Shown: piece by piece, positions 1-8,581 of the stretch
Position numbering within the stretch: position 1 is the stretch's first letter
Layout: every line of letters starts with the position of its first letter
Assembly (NCBI RefSeq): GCF_900187355.1
Contig: NZ_LT906451.1
Location: 1,547,001-1,611,000 of the forward strand
Origin: Legionella lansingensis
GTDB lineage: Bacteria; Pseudomonadota; Gammaproteobacteria; Legionellales; Legionellaceae
Length of the DNA stretch: 64,000 bases
Direction: 5' to 3'
Program-made: the position numbers and the translations under genes
The notes under the pieces: generated by a model
The model's database searches: none
The model's input: the letters and a program-made list of their open reading frames with translations, nothing else
What the model was told of the DNA's origin: nothing

Positions 1-908
1 CGTAACAAAATCTCAGCTCCACAATAAGTATTTTTCGAAATATCTATAATGGGCTGGTACAGTGGTTGGAAGTCATGATGTCTGATGGCATTGTTTAATG
101 CATGGGTTAATGAAAATCGTCGGTTTAAGATCCTTCGTAAATGAATGTATAAGAGAAAAGAGATAAAGAAAACAAATAAAGTAGCTATTACGATATGAAA
201 GATAGAATATTTTCTAAATTGCTTACGATCTCCCACAAGAATGACTTTAAAGTTATCTAAATGCTGGAGTGGTGCTTCAGCCATGTACAGTGCTGGTTGA
301 GAAGTGGCAAGAGGGTCTTTACCATATTGTAGTACGATTTCTTTGGCTTTAGTGTTAAAAAGCCCCGCATAGACTATTTCAGGTGGAACTGAATTTAAGA
401 CATTCTGAATCAACTTTTCTAGAACATAAATTCCAAGATAATAATGACCAAGCTTTTGTTGCAATAAAAAAACATTTTCTTTTAACTGATCCATTTTTAA
501 TGGACCGAAGAGTGTGGGACCTTCGTTGGTGAATGAAGGTAGAGAATAGTTCTCTGCTAACGTTGAGCAGATAATCTCATTATTCTCATTTCTGATAACT
601 AACCCCGAGATCAATGGATTATTAAAGGTCATCGTCTGCAAAAGTGGTAATAGCTCCTTTTGGCAACTGGGAAGTTCGCGACCATATAAAGGAAGGGAAT
701 AAGCTGACGTAAGTAATCTTTCTATTAAATCATCCAACTTAGCTCGAGTTTGATCGGCAATAACTTGCACCTTATGGTGAGTTTTGGATTGATTATGCTT
801 CCACTGATAATAGAGGGCAACGGTAAGAAATGAAATAGTAAGCAGCATCCATAGGATGTTTAGTGCTTGTTCCGCAGTGGTAGGATCACTATGGCTGTTC
901 TTTTTCAT
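1..908 (-). CDS. CSS-motif/EAL-domain cyclic-di-GMP phosphodiesterase (3' part missing)
   Basis: The reading frame starts at an ATG at 908 and is open for about 302 codons to the window edge, so the C-terminus is missing. A membrane segment (about residues 15-35) is followed by a periplasmic region with a Cys-Ser-Thr motif (114-116) resembling the CSS motif. A second membrane segment (236-256) leads into the start of an EAL domain (from about 276: FQPLYQPIID, then CGAEILL). This is the architecture of membrane c-di-GMP phosphodiesterases whose periplasmic CSS cysteines respond to redox state. The catalytic ELL motif is reached but most of the EAL domain lies outside the window, so activity cannot be judged. 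The start codon overlaps the 3' end of bioA by 20 nt, suggesting co-transcription with bioA. Confidence 0.8.
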   Translation of the reverse strand, partial: MKKNSHSDPTTAEQALNILWMLLTISFLTVALYYQWKHNQSKTHHKVQVIADQTRAKLDDLIERLLTSAYSLPLYGRELPSCQKELLPLLQTMTFNNPLISGLVIRNENNEIICSTLAENYSLPSFTNEGPTLFGPLKMDQLKENVFLLQQKLGHYYLGIYVLEKLIQNVLNSVPPEIVYAGLFNTKAKEIVLQYGKDPLATSQPALYMAEAPLQHLDNFKVILVGDRKQFRKYSIFHIVIATLFVFFISFLLYIHLRRILNRRFSLTHALNNAIRHHDFQPLYQPIIDISKNTYCGAEILL

Positions 909-2229
909 TGCTTTTGCTGTAAATCGCCTTTATAGAGTTTAGTGTGATCTCAGCTAATTTCTCAATAGTTTGTTTGTCAGAATTCAGTGGGGGTAACCAA
1001 TATAACGTTTTTCCTAATGGTCGTAAGAGCGCTCCTCTATTCAGAGCCTCCAAATAGAGTTGATAACCAACACGTTTATGTTCAGACTCCACTAAATCGG
1101 CTGCGACCATGGCGCCAATTCCTCTTAGACGGCATAATTTTCCAGTTATTGAGGCAATTTCGTGGAGGAGGTGTTGCATATGCAGGCCTAGCATTTCGGC
1201 TTGTTCAATAACTCCTTCTTTTTCAATCACTTTAATAGTTGCCAGTGCTGCACTTATAGCCAACGCATTCCCACTGTAGGTATGTGAATGCAGGAAAGAT
1301 TTTCCTTTCTCGTAATCATCGTAAAACAGCTCATAAATTGAATTTTTAATTAACACACAACTCAATGGCACTGTTCCTGACGTTAGCCCTTTAGATAAGC
1401 AAATAAGATCCGCCTGAATCTTGGCATGTTCGCAGGCAAGCCACTTTCCGGTTCTACCTAAGCCAGTCATGATTTCATCAGCAATGAGATAGATATCATT
1501 CTTTTTTGCCCATGTCGCTAGCTTTGTCAAAAAATCAGCGCTGTAGCATTGCATGCCTCCAGCTCCTTGAATAATGGGCTCAATAATAATGGCACAAACA
1601 TTTTCTTTGACGCTTTCAAGTTGGCGCAAGATGACAGGCCAAGTCACGTCTGCATTTGACCATAAGGGGTCTTCTTTATTTGCAACATAGGGCAGGGAAT
1701 GAATAAAATGCGATCTAACGCCGAACCCGTCATACGGTTGCTTGTAGAGTCCTAAATCGCTGATACTTAAAGTCCCTAGCGTTTCCCCATGGTAGCTATT
1801 TTGGAGCGTAATGAATTCATTTTTATGAGCTTTATCTTTTAATTGGCAAGCATGAATAGCAAGCTTCATGGCAATTTCAACTGCACTTGAACCGTCGCTT
1901 GCGAAAAAGATGTGTTGGTTTTGGCTGATGTCAGCCAATTTCTCACCCAGTTCTACGATTAAAGGGTGGGTGGTATTCGCTCCAATGACATGCTCAAACT
2001 GATCCAATTGCGTTTTAATGGCTTCAAGCACAGCCGGGTGTCCATGCCCCAGTGATTTGCACCACCAACTTGATAGTGCATCAATGATAGGACCTTTGTC
2101 AGTGTACAAATAACTTCCTTTTGCGGCTTTAACCACTAGAGGGGGACAATGCTGAAAATCCTTCATTTGCGTACAAGGATGCCATATATGTTTTAAGTCT
2201 CTTTGAATGATTTCGTCTACGTTAACCAT
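889..2229 (-). CDS. bioA: Adenosylmethionine-8-amino-7-oxononanoate aminotransferase
   Basis: This is the PLP-dependent class III aminotransferase that converts KAPA to DAPA with S-adenosylmethionine as amino donor, the third step of the biotin ring pathway. The 446 residues fit the family (about 430). The N-terminal HIWHPCTQM matches the BioA signature, [11 protein letters not shown] is the class III PLP region and the Schiff-base lysine lies in [10 protein letters not shown]. It is transcribed away from bioBFHD with a 41-bp gap. The ATG at 2229 has no clear ribosome binding site, but the N-terminus aligns with known BioA, so the start is kept. The 3' end runs 20 nt into the next gene. Confidence 0.95.
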   Translation of the reverse strand: MVNVDEIIQRDLKHIWHPCTQMKDFQHCPPLVVKAAKGSYLYTDKGPIIDALSSWWCKSLGHGHPAVLEAIKTQLDQFEHVIGANTTHPLIVELGEKLADISQNQHIFFASDGSSAVEIAMKLAIHACQLKDKAHKNEFITLQNSYHGETLGTLSISDLGLYKQPYDGFGVRSHFIHSLPYVANKEDPLWSNADVTWPVILRQLESVKENVCAIIIEPIIQGAGGMQCYSADFLTKLATWAKKNDIYLIADEIMTGLGRTGKWLACEHAKIQADLICLSKGLTSGTVPLSCVLIKNSIYELFYDDYEKGKSFLHSHTYSGNALAISAALATIKVIEKEGVIEQAEMLGLHMQHLLHEIASITGKLCRLRGIGAMVAADLVESEHKRVGYQLYLEALNRGALLRPLGKTLYWLPPLNSDKQTIEKLAEITLNSIKAIYSKSNEKEQP

Positions 2230-2251
2230 GGTTGTATTTTTTGGTTGACAA
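2218..2251. promoter_or_regulatory. Candidate BirA (biotin) operator between bioA and bioB
   Basis: A GTTAACC half-site (2221-2227) and a GGTTGACAA half-site (2243-2251) are separated by 15 bases. This resembles the known bio operator, two arms of the type TTGTAAACC and GGTTTACAA about 15 bases apart. The right arm is close to consensus and the left arm is weaker. The left arm overlaps the first codons of bioA, and the whole site fills the bioA-bioB gap, the place it occupies in enterobacteria. Whether the host BirA has a DNA-binding domain cannot be seen here. Confidence 0.4.
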
Positions 2252-2270
2252 TAAAAAAGGGGACTTTATC

Positions 2271-3293
2271 ATGTCAGCAAGTGAAGGGGAAGTAACCGCA
2301 GGAATGACAAATTCGGGATTATTAATCCAAGGGGAAAACGTGAATAAACACCGACATTGGACCATAAGTGAAATCACTGCTATTTATGAGCAATCATTTA
2401 ATGATTTGCTTTACGAGGCACATCGCATTCATAGAGAACATCACCCAGCTAACGTTGTTCAATTGGCCAAGCTACTTAGCATTAAAACAGGAGCTTGTCC
2501 TGAGAATTGCGGCTATTGTTCACAAAGTGGTCACTATCAAACGCATGTAGAAAAAGAAAAGTTGATGACCGTTGATCAGGTTTTAGCGAAAGCGCAAGAA
2601 GCAAAAGATAATGGCGCCAAACGATTTTGCATGGGTGCAGCATGGCGTTCGCCACCGGATAAAGCCATACCACAATTAAAAGAGATGATTGCTGGTGTCA
2701 AGGCTATGGGCTTGGAAACTTGCATGACCTTGGGCATGTTGACAGAAGAACAAGCCTGCGCACTAAAAGAAGCTGGCTTAGATTTTTATAATCATAACAT
2801 TGATACCTCGCCGTCTTATTACGATAAAGTAGTCACTACAAGACAATTTAGTGATCGTCTTGAGACACTAGAGCGTGTTCGTCAAGCAGGTATTCGTGTT
2901 TGTTGCGGTGGTATTTTAGGACTCGGAGAAACCCGCGAGGATAGAATAGAATTTTTACTTACTTTGGCGAATATGGAATCCCCTCCTGAGAGCGTGCCCA
3001 TCAATCGCTTAATTCCCGTTGAGGGAACTCCTCTTGCAAAGGCTAGTCCTGTTGAGGGGATAGAGTTGGTTCGTACTATTGCAACGGCGCGTATACTTAT
3101 GCCGACAAGTGTCATCCGACTCACTGCGGGTAGGACGGAAATGAGTGATGAGCTGCAAGCACTTTGTTATTTTGCAGGAGCCAATTCCATTTTTATCGGT
3201 AACAAACTTCTCACGGAAGACAATCCAACACAGAATAAGGATCAACAGTTATTTGAAAAATTAGGTCTAAAGGCGTTTGCAGAAACATGCTAA
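2271..3293 (+). CDS. bioB: Biotin synthase
   Basis: This radical SAM enzyme inserts sulfur into dethiobiotin, the last step of biotin synthesis. The 4Fe-4S motif CPENCGYC gives Cys76, Cys80 and Cys83. The expected 2Fe-2S ligands are present in FCMGAAW, TCMTLG and VCCGGILG, with the arginine in RLTAGR. The ATG at 2271 is preferred over an upstream in-frame ATG at 2232 because AAGGGGAC lies just before it. Even so, the protein has about 25 extra N-terminal residues before the family's usual start near HWTISEI. It is the first gene of bioBFHD and overlaps bioF by 7 nt. Confidence 0.95.
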   Translation: MSASEGEVTAGMTNSGLLIQGENVNKHRHWTISEITAIYEQSFNDLLYEAHRIHREHHPANVVQLAKLLSIKTGACPENCGYCSQSGHYQTHVEKEKLMTVDQVLAKAQEAKDNGAKRFCMGAAWRSPPDKAIPQLKEMIAGVKAMGLETCMTLGMLTEEQACALKEAGLDFYNHNIDTSPSYYDKVVTTRQFSDRLETLERVRQAGIRVCCGGILGLGETREDRIEFLLTLANMESPPESVPINRLIPVEGTPLAKASPVEGIELVRTIATARILMPTSVIRLTAGRTEMSDELQALCYFAGANSIFIGNKLLTEDNPTQNKDQQLFEKLGLKAFAETC

Positions 3294-4426
3294 ATGATTT
3301 AGTTGTTGATTATTGCAATCAGCTTTTAAAAAAAGGGTTATATCGTCAGCGTCGTTTGGCACCGGAAATTGATGAAGGCATTCTTAATTTTAGCTCGAGT
3401 GATTATCTTTCATTAACGCAAGACCCACGAATAAAACAAGCTTTTCAACGAGGCTTTCAAAAATATCCATCGGGTAGTGGTGGATCGATGGTAGTCTGTG
3501 GCTATCATACCATTCACAGAGAACTTGAAAGTACTTTTGCACAGCGATTAGGTGCGGATGATGCTCTTCTTTTCAGCTCAGGATACGCAGCCAATTTGGG
3601 GGTTGTGTCCATGCTCGCTCGTTTAGGAGCTCATCTGTATATCGATAAATGCATTCATGCTTCATTTTATGATGGTATACGTCTTAGTCGCCCCAGTTTC
3701 ACTCGCTTTTTACATAATAATCTTCAGGATTTACAAGAGAAATTAGCTGCAATAAAGCCTAACCCTGTCATTTTGACAGAGGGTGTATTCAGTATGAGCG
3801 GTCAAATGGTTTCTTTAGAGAAGATGAAAACGTTATGTGAAAACGTCAAAGCTGAACTGATTGTTGACGAGGCTCATGCTTTTGGGGTGCAAGGACATCA
3901 AGGATTAGGAGCTGCACACTATCATCAATTGACACAAAAAGAGGTTGTTCTACGAATCGTCCCCTTTGGTAAAGCATTTGGTTGTCAAGGAGCAATGGTT
4001 GTGGGGCGAAAGGAGTGGATTGATGCTTTATTGCAATCAGCGAGATCCAATATTTATTCGACTGGTGTTAGTCCGGCAATTGCTTATGGCTTATTGGAAA
4101 CGCTAAATATCGTCCTAGCTGCGGATGATAGAAGGCAAAAATTGTTTCAATTAATTAATTATTTTCAGCAAGCCATCAAAACGTCTCCCTTAACCTGGAG
4201 ACATTCAAAGACTCCCATTCAGCAATTGCAGTTAAACTGTCCGCACAAAGCTTTGTATTACGCTAATGCATTAAGAGATAAAGCAATTTTTTGTTCCGCG
4301 ATGCGCGAACCAACCGTTAGCAAAAAAGATACAGGGCTGCGGATAATTTTAAATTATCAGCATGAACCGAAAGATATTGATCGCTTGTTGTCACAACTCC
4401 ATTATATTTATGAAACTGAACATTGA
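3287..4426 (+). CDS. bioF: 8-amino-7-oxononanoate synthase
   Basis: This PLP-dependent alpha-oxoamine synthase condenses a pimeloyl thioester with L-alanine to give KAPA, the first step of biotin ring assembly. The 379-residue length is typical. Visible signatures are [19 protein letters not shown], the aspartate motif DEAHAFG and the PLP lysine in [12 protein letters not shown]. Its ATG overlaps the bioB stop and its 3' end overlaps the bioH start, indicating translational coupling in the bio operon. Confidence 0.94.
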   Translation: MLNDLVVDYCNQLLKKGLYRQRRLAPEIDEGILNFSSSDYLSLTQDPRIKQAFQRGFQKYPSGSGGSMVVCGYHTIHRELESTFAQRLGADDALLFSSGYAANLGVVSMLARLGAHLYIDKCIHASFYDGIRLSRPSFTRFLHNNLQDLQEKLAAIKPNPVILTEGVFSMSGQMVSLEKMKTLCENVKAELIVDEAHAFGVQGHQGLGAAHYHQLTQKEVVLRIVPFGKAFGCQGAMVVGRKEWIDALLQSARSNIYSTGVSPAIAYGLLETLNIVLAADDRRQKLFQLINYFQQAIKTSPLTWRHSKTPIQQLQLNCPHKALYYANALRDKAIFCSAMREPTVSKKDTGLRIILNYQHEPKDIDRLLSQLHYIYETEH

Positions 4427-5156
4427 AAGAAGAGGCAAAGGACGCCCACTTGTCTTTTTCCATGGCTGGGGGTTTGATCATAGGGTTTGGTTACCATTAG
4501 CAACAGCGTTGGAAACTCAGTATTCCTTATATCTCGTTGATCTCCCAGGATTTGGTCTTAGTTCACCAATGAGCTGGAGCGATTTCAAAGATAGGCTACT
4601 ACAGCAATTACCTAAGCAGTTTGTGATTATTGGCTGGTCTATGGGGGGGCTATTTGCTACCAAACTGGCCATTGAGGCCAGTGAACATATCATGCACTTG
4701 ATAAACGTCGCATCTTCCCCGCGATTTATTAAAAATGAGAATTGGCCTGGAATTGAAAAACGGGTGTTTTCTACCTTTTTTAAAAACTTAGCAACAAATC
4801 CTCAACAAACCATTTCCGAATTTATTCATTTGCAACTAAGAACATCCCGACTGCATTGCAGTAAATATCAGAAAAACAATTATCATCCTATTGAGTTTCA
4901 ACCACAGCCGGAACATTTAAAAACTGGATTGGAAATTCTAGCTACTTGGGACTTACGACATGCTCTTCATGATTTTCATAAACCGGCGAGCTATTTATTT
5001 GGTAGGCTTGATGCCATTACACCTGTAGCAACCATGGATACCATGCAACAATTATATCCGGCATTTAATTATGTTATGCTTGCTAAAGCCGCGCATATGC
5101 CTTTTTTGTCCCATCAGCATGAATTTATCAAATGTTTGGAGCAGTTGTTAGCATGA
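4410..5156 (+). CDS. bioH: Pimeloyl-ACP methyl ester carboxylesterase
   Basis: This alpha/beta hydrolase removes the methyl group from pimeloyl-ACP methyl ester, ending the BioC-BioH pimelate pathway. The HGWGFDHRVW N-terminus, nucleophile elbow GWSMGG (Ser77), acid in GRLDAITP and histidine in AAHMPF form the expected triad. The ATG at 4410 is chosen over an in-frame start at 4362 because the protein then begins MKLNIERRG like other BioH proteins. It overlaps bioF by 17 nt and bioD by 4 nt (ATGA). Its place inside the operon means esterase and ring-forming enzymes are made together. The partner methyltransferase BioC is not in this operon. Confidence 0.9.
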   Translation: MKLNIERRGKGRPLVFFHGWGFDHRVWLPLATALETQYSLYLVDLPGFGLSSPMSWSDFKDRLLQQLPKQFVIIGWSMGGLFATKLAIEASEHIMHLINVASSPRFIKNENWPGIEKRVFSTFFKNLATNPQQTISEFIHLQLRTSRLHCSKYQKNNYHPIEFQPQPEHLKTGLEILATWDLRHALHDFHKPASYLFGRLDAITPVATMDTMQQLYPAFNYVMLAKAAHMPFLSHQHEFIKCLEQLLA

Positions 5157-5809
5157 AAACCTTCTTTATTACTGGCACTGATACGGATTGCGGAAAGACA
5201 TATGTAACTTGCCAACTTCTTAATCATTTGCATCGATTTAAAAAGAAGGCATTTGCCATTAAACCCGTAGCGAGCGGTGGACTTCAGCAGAATGGACAAT
5301 TAATTAGTGAAGATGTCATTAATTTACAAAAGTATAACCAACATTTGGCTTGTCCTGTGAATGGCTGGACATTTTCTTCCCCAATCTCACCACATCTCGC
5401 TGCAAGAGAAGAGGGAAGCACTTTAACCATCAAAGAAATCGCAGCTTTTTGTTTTGATGAATCTTACGCAAGCCTGGATTATCTTCTTATTGAAGGGGCA
5501 GGCGGATTATTAGTGCCTTTAAATGAAAAAGAAACCTGGTTGGACTTTCTAAGTTTAAGCAAGGTTCCCGTCGTTTTAGTTGTAGGTATGCGTCTTGGTT
5601 GCATAAACCATGCTTTATTGACTGCCTCCGTACTTCATCATTATGGTTTACCTTCTCTCGGGTGGATTGCTAACTGCTTAGATAAAAACATGTTGGCTTT
5701 AGAGGAAAATATCGCAACCCTTGTTGATAGAATGCCTATGCCTCTGATAGGAACTGTACCTCATGAAGGGGCGTTTGTTAGTCATTCTTTGATTCTGGAA
5801 AATCTATAA
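5153..5809 (+). CDS. bioD: ATP-dependent dethiobiotin synthetase
   Basis: BioD carboxylates DAPA with ATP to form the ureido ring of dethiobiotin. The P-loop variant GTDTDCGKTYV is at the N-terminus, and the second signature is IEGAGGLLVPL, followed by a tryptophan-containing loop. About 218 residues is normal for the family. The ATG at 5153 overlaps the bioH stop as ATGA. The in-frame ATG at 5132 would add seven residues before the conserved MKTFFITGTDTD start and is rejected. It is the last gene of bioBFHD; no U-run hairpin was seen before the repeats at 5840. Confidence 0.94.
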   Translation: MKTFFITGTDTDCGKTYVTCQLLNHLHRFKKKAFAIKPVASGGLQQNGQLISEDVINLQKYNQHLACPVNGWTFSSPISPHLAAREEGSTLTIKEIAAFCFDESYASLDYLLIEGAGGLLVPLNEKETWLDFLSLSKVPVVLVVGMRLGCINHALLTASVLHHYGLPSLGWIANCLDKNMLALEENIATLVDRMPMPLIGTVPHEGAFVSHSLILENL

Positions 5810-5839
5810 TTTCGTTCACCATTCTATGCTTCTGATCTC

Positions 5840-5910
5840 GAATTACCGCCGCTTGTCCGCGGTATGTCCAGACTGACGTGATGAATTCCGCGGTCGATGT
5901 CTTCCAATTA
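5840..5910. repeat. REP-like dispersed palindromic repeat downstream of bioD
   Basis: The unit at 5840-5864 forms a small hairpin (ACCGC and GCGGT around CGCTTGTCC). It is a variant of the units at 15467-15491 and 15518-15542. A second part, CCGCGGTCGATGTCTTCC (5889-5906), recurs inverted with changes at 52434-52454. This marks a dispersed repeat family at gene ends in this genome. Confidence 0.6.
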
Positions 5911-5922
5911 GAGCGTAGGTTG

Positions 5923-5932
5923 GGCCTTGGCC
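5923..5932. repeat. Target-site duplication, left copy
   Basis: GGCCTTGGCC directly precedes the left IS end and recurs right after the right end (7378-7387). A 10-bp duplication fits the IS4 family. The target is itself the centre of a palindrome: the left flank GTAGGTTGGGCC pairs with the right flank GGCCCGACCTAC with one mismatch. Confidence 0.75.
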
Positions 5933-7377
5933 CATAGCCGTCAGGCTAAGAAAGAAATTGTTTGTTTAACTTATTGAAATAATAATAAAAAAAGCTAGAG
6001 TACCCTTTTAAATTTTTTCCCGCCAGGAAAACAACCAAAAGGGACTCTATGCTGCTGGATACCCTATCAAATATTCCTCAAGAAATCTTTAAATTTTTTA
6101 CTTATGAAGCGGATCGGATAGGAAAGGAAACAGGTTTTCAGAAACGCCGTTCAAAATTGACACCTAGTGTTTTTATAAAATCATTGATAACGCTCTGTTT
6201 TTCAGAACATTTTAATTTGGAACTTTTCTGTGGATTGGTAAAAACGCAAAAAGTTTATATCAAAAAACAATCATTACATGAGCGATTTAACGAACGAACA
6301 GCCGGATTTCTTAAAGCCTTTTCATTATTCTGTTTAAAGCACTTTCAAATGAAAAAGTTACCTCAACTCCAAGGATTGGAGCAATTTAGTAGCCTTAACA
6401 TCATTGATAGCAGTACTATATCCTTACATCAGGCGCTGAATGAGCTTTTTAAAGGCAGTGGCGGAGCCGCATCCAGTTCCGCTATGAAAATCCAAATGAT
6501 GTTTGATTATCTTGGTGGACAAATAAAAGAGCTTACTCTAACTTCGGGCTGTGATAACGATCAGGGCTTTGATAATTATTTTAATACTATTGAAAAAGGA
6601 GCTCTTTATTTAATGGATTTAGGTTATTTTAAACTGAACACGTTTAAGAAAATTATGGAAGAAAACGCTTTCTTCATAAGCCGCTTGCTCACCGGAACTA
6701 AACTTCTAACACAAGATAAGAAACCTTTTGATTTACTCGTTACCTTGGAGAATGCTGCACCATTCTTTTCTCAGCAGGTCCTTATGGGAGCAACGCATAA
6801 AATTCCTGTCCGCTTGGTCGCTCAACGATTACCACCAGTCATTGCCGAGCAAAGGCGGAGAAGACTTATAAAAGATCATCGTCGCCGTGGTTCCACACCA
6901 AACCAGGAATCGTTGGCTTTACAAAGTTGGTCTATTTATATTACCAATACCTCTGAAACTCAAATCAATAATAAAGCAATTCATCAAACGTATGCTTTAC
7001 GATGGCAGGTAGAACTCCTCTTTAAATTAAGTAAATCCTTAATGCATATTGACTCTATCAAAACTAAAAAGTTTGCTCGAGTGATTATTGAAACCTATGG
7101 TAAGTTTATTGCAATGATGCTTTTGTTTTTGCTATGCAATCCCATGCGCAACATAGAAGGCAAACAACTCTCTTTTTATAAAGCCTGTCACCAACTAAGT
7201 TCCAAGGCTACTGGATTGATTATCGCCCTCATGTCTCCTTATCGATTAAAGCATTTCTTGAATGATTTCTATGAAAATCTCTCCCTCTTTGCTATCAAAG
7301 ATTCAAAAAAGAAACCTCTTTTGACCTTTGACTTCTGCGAAGGAGAGTGCTTTTAAACTCTTAGCCTGACGGCTATG
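5933..7377 (+). mobile_element. Complete IS4-family insertion sequence
   Basis: The element is 1445 bp and bounded by perfect 18-bp inverted repeats, CATAGCCGTCAGGCTAAG at 5933-5950 and its complement at 7360-7377. It is flanked by a 10-bp direct duplication and carries one full-length DDE transposase. Intact ends, duplication and open frame suggest recent insertion and possibly live activity. The exact outer base is ambiguous by one or two nucleotides because target and end share cytosines. Confidence 0.88.
6049..7356 (+). CDS. IS4-family DDE transposase
   Basis: This 435-residue protein should catalyse cut-and-paste transposition of the surrounding element. The catalytic aspartates lie in IIDSSTI and LMDLGYF. 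The C-terminal catalytic region YALRWQVELLFKLSK fits the IS4 signature Y-x2-R-x3-E-x6-K exactly. AAAGGGACTCT precedes the ATG. No frameshift or internal stop is present. Confidence 0.93.
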   Translation: MLLDTLSNIPQEIFKFFTYEADRIGKETGFQKRRSKLTPSVFIKSLITLCFSEHFNLELFCGLVKTQKVYIKKQSLHERFNERTAGFLKAFSLFCLKHFQMKKLPQLQGLEQFSSLNIIDSSTISLHQALNELFKGSGGAASSSAMKIQMMFDYLGGQIKELTLTSGCDNDQGFDNYFNTIEKGALYLMDLGYFKLNTFKKIMEENAFFISRLLTGTKLLTQDKKPFDLLVTLENAAPFFSQQVLMGATHKIPVRLVAQRLPPVIAEQRRRRLIKDHRRRGSTPNQESLALQSWSIYITNTSETQINNKAIHQTYALRWQVELLFKLSKSLMHIDSIKTKKFARVIIETYGKFIAMMLLFLLCNPMRNIEGKQLSFYKACHQLSSKATGLIIALMSPYRLKHFLNDFYENLSLFAIKDSKKKPLLTFDFCEGECF

Positions 7378-7387
7378 GGCCTTGGCC
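7378..7387. repeat. Target-site duplication, right copy
   Basis: GGCCTTGGCC matches the copy abutting the left IS end. The following CGACCTAC completes the interrupted host palindrome. The rest of the gap up to the fmdB-like gene (about 250 bases) shows no open frame or clear terminator. Confidence 0.75.
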
Positions 7388-7636
7388 CGACCTACACTTG
7401 CTTGCTGCGGAATGACGGACGCCAGGTTGTTGTAGTAAAAATAATCATACTGTATTATTATAAATGCTTATGTTTGGGAATTTTGTGGCAAATATTCTAA
7501 TAGATGTTGGTCATCTAGCCCTAGAAAACAAACCTCACAACGTTGTTCCTAATGCGGTTGTTAAGCTATAATTCAAAGCTATTTCTAAAAATAAACAAAA
7601 ATAGTATGAATGATCGAAATTTGTGGAGATTAGTTG

Positions 7637-7930
7637 ATGCCAATTTATGAATATGAATGCAAAAGTTGCCATCATCATTTCGACTTGATGCAAAAAGTGA
7701 GCGACGCTCCAGTAAAGCAATGCCCACAGTGTTTTGAGGATACCGCTGTGCGTTTGGTTTCTGCTGCCGGTTTCCAATTAAAAGGAACAGGCTGGTACGC
7801 AACAGACTTCAAAAATAAAGATAATAAAAAAGAAGCTAAAACAACAACCGAGGGTTCATCTACTGCAGATAAGAAACCCGCGGACTCGCCACCACCTGTT
7901 AAATCAGAGAAAAAAGGTGACAAAGATTGA
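7637..7930 (+). CDS. FmdB/CxxC family zinc-ribbon protein
   Basis: The 97-residue protein begins MPIYEYECKSC, the diagnostic start of the FmdB putative regulatory family. CKSC and CPQC form one zinc ribbon in the first 35 residues. The rest is a low-complexity Lys/Glu/Ser/Pro tail that should be disordered. The ATG at 7637 follows GGAG at a good distance; the TTG three bases earlier is rejected. The stop overlaps the start of the DUF502 gene, and aspS follows, so the three probably form one transcript. The biochemical role of this family is not settled. Confidence 0.85.
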   Translation: MPIYEYECKSCHHHFDLMQKVSDAPVKQCPQCFEDTAVRLVSAAGFQLKGTGWYATDFKNKDNKKEAKTTTEGSSTADKKPADSPPPVKSEKKGDKD

Positions 7931-8550
7931 AATCTAAAACATTCCGTCGTTATTTGTTAGCAGGTCTTGTTGTTTGGTTACCCATCGTGGTGACCTTCAT
8001 TGTGCTGCGTTTTATTGTAGAAATGCTCGACCAAACGATGGCATTGCTGCCTGCTGCCTATCAACCTGATCGCATTTTTGGGATGCATATTCCGGGTTTA
8101 GGAGTCGTTCTATCTCTTTTAATTATTCTACTTACTGGCGTGATTGCCACCAATTATTTTGGTCAACGGCTGGTTAACTTAGGTGAAAAAATACTTGCAA
8201 GAATTCCTTTGGTGCGCTCAATTTATAATGCAGTTAAACAAGTTATTAACGCATTATTCGCGACGAATAGCCAAGCCTTTCGTAAGGTTCTGTTAGTAGA
8301 ATATCCTCGTGAGGGCATGTGGAGCCTTGCTTTTCTAACTGGTAGCACGAATGGCTCAACGATTTCGCGGCACACAGGGGAGGAGATGATTTCTCTGTTT
8401 GTACCGACAACACCAAACCCTACTTCAGGGTTTTTGCTAATGGTTCCGAAACGTAATGTGCTTGAGGTAGATATGACGGTAGACGAAGCATTGAAATTTA
8501 TTATCTCATTAGGAGTAATGCAACCAACAGCGATTGCAGCTCCTGAATAA
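7927..8550 (+). CDS. DUF502 family membrane protein
   Basis: Two hydrophobic segments, near residues 8-30 and 52-78, precede a soluble domain containing ARIPLVRSIYNAVKQ and the FVPTTPNPTSGFLL block, both characteristic of DUF502. The start is a TTG overlapping the upstream TGA and preceded by AGGTGA. The family has no proven function. It often sits near aminoacyl-tRNA synthetase genes, as here beside aspS, and this wedge between fmdB-like and aspS suggests operon membership. Confidence 0.85.
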   Translation: MKSKTFRRYLLAGLVVWLPIVVTFIVLRFIVEMLDQTMALLPAAYQPDRIFGMHIPGLGVVLSLLIILLTGVIATNYFGQRLVNLGEKILARIPLVRSIYNAVKQVINALFATNSQAFRKVLLVEYPREGMWSLAFLTGSTNGSTISRHTGEEMISLFVPTTPNPTSGFLLMVPKRNVLEVDMTVDEALKFIISLGVMQPTAIAAPE

Positions 8551-8581
8551 AGAATTTAATTATATAAGATAGGCGGCTTTT

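Noticed and set aside
2482..3245. Antisense frames within bioB
   Set aside because: Shadows of a conserved gene with no independent signals.
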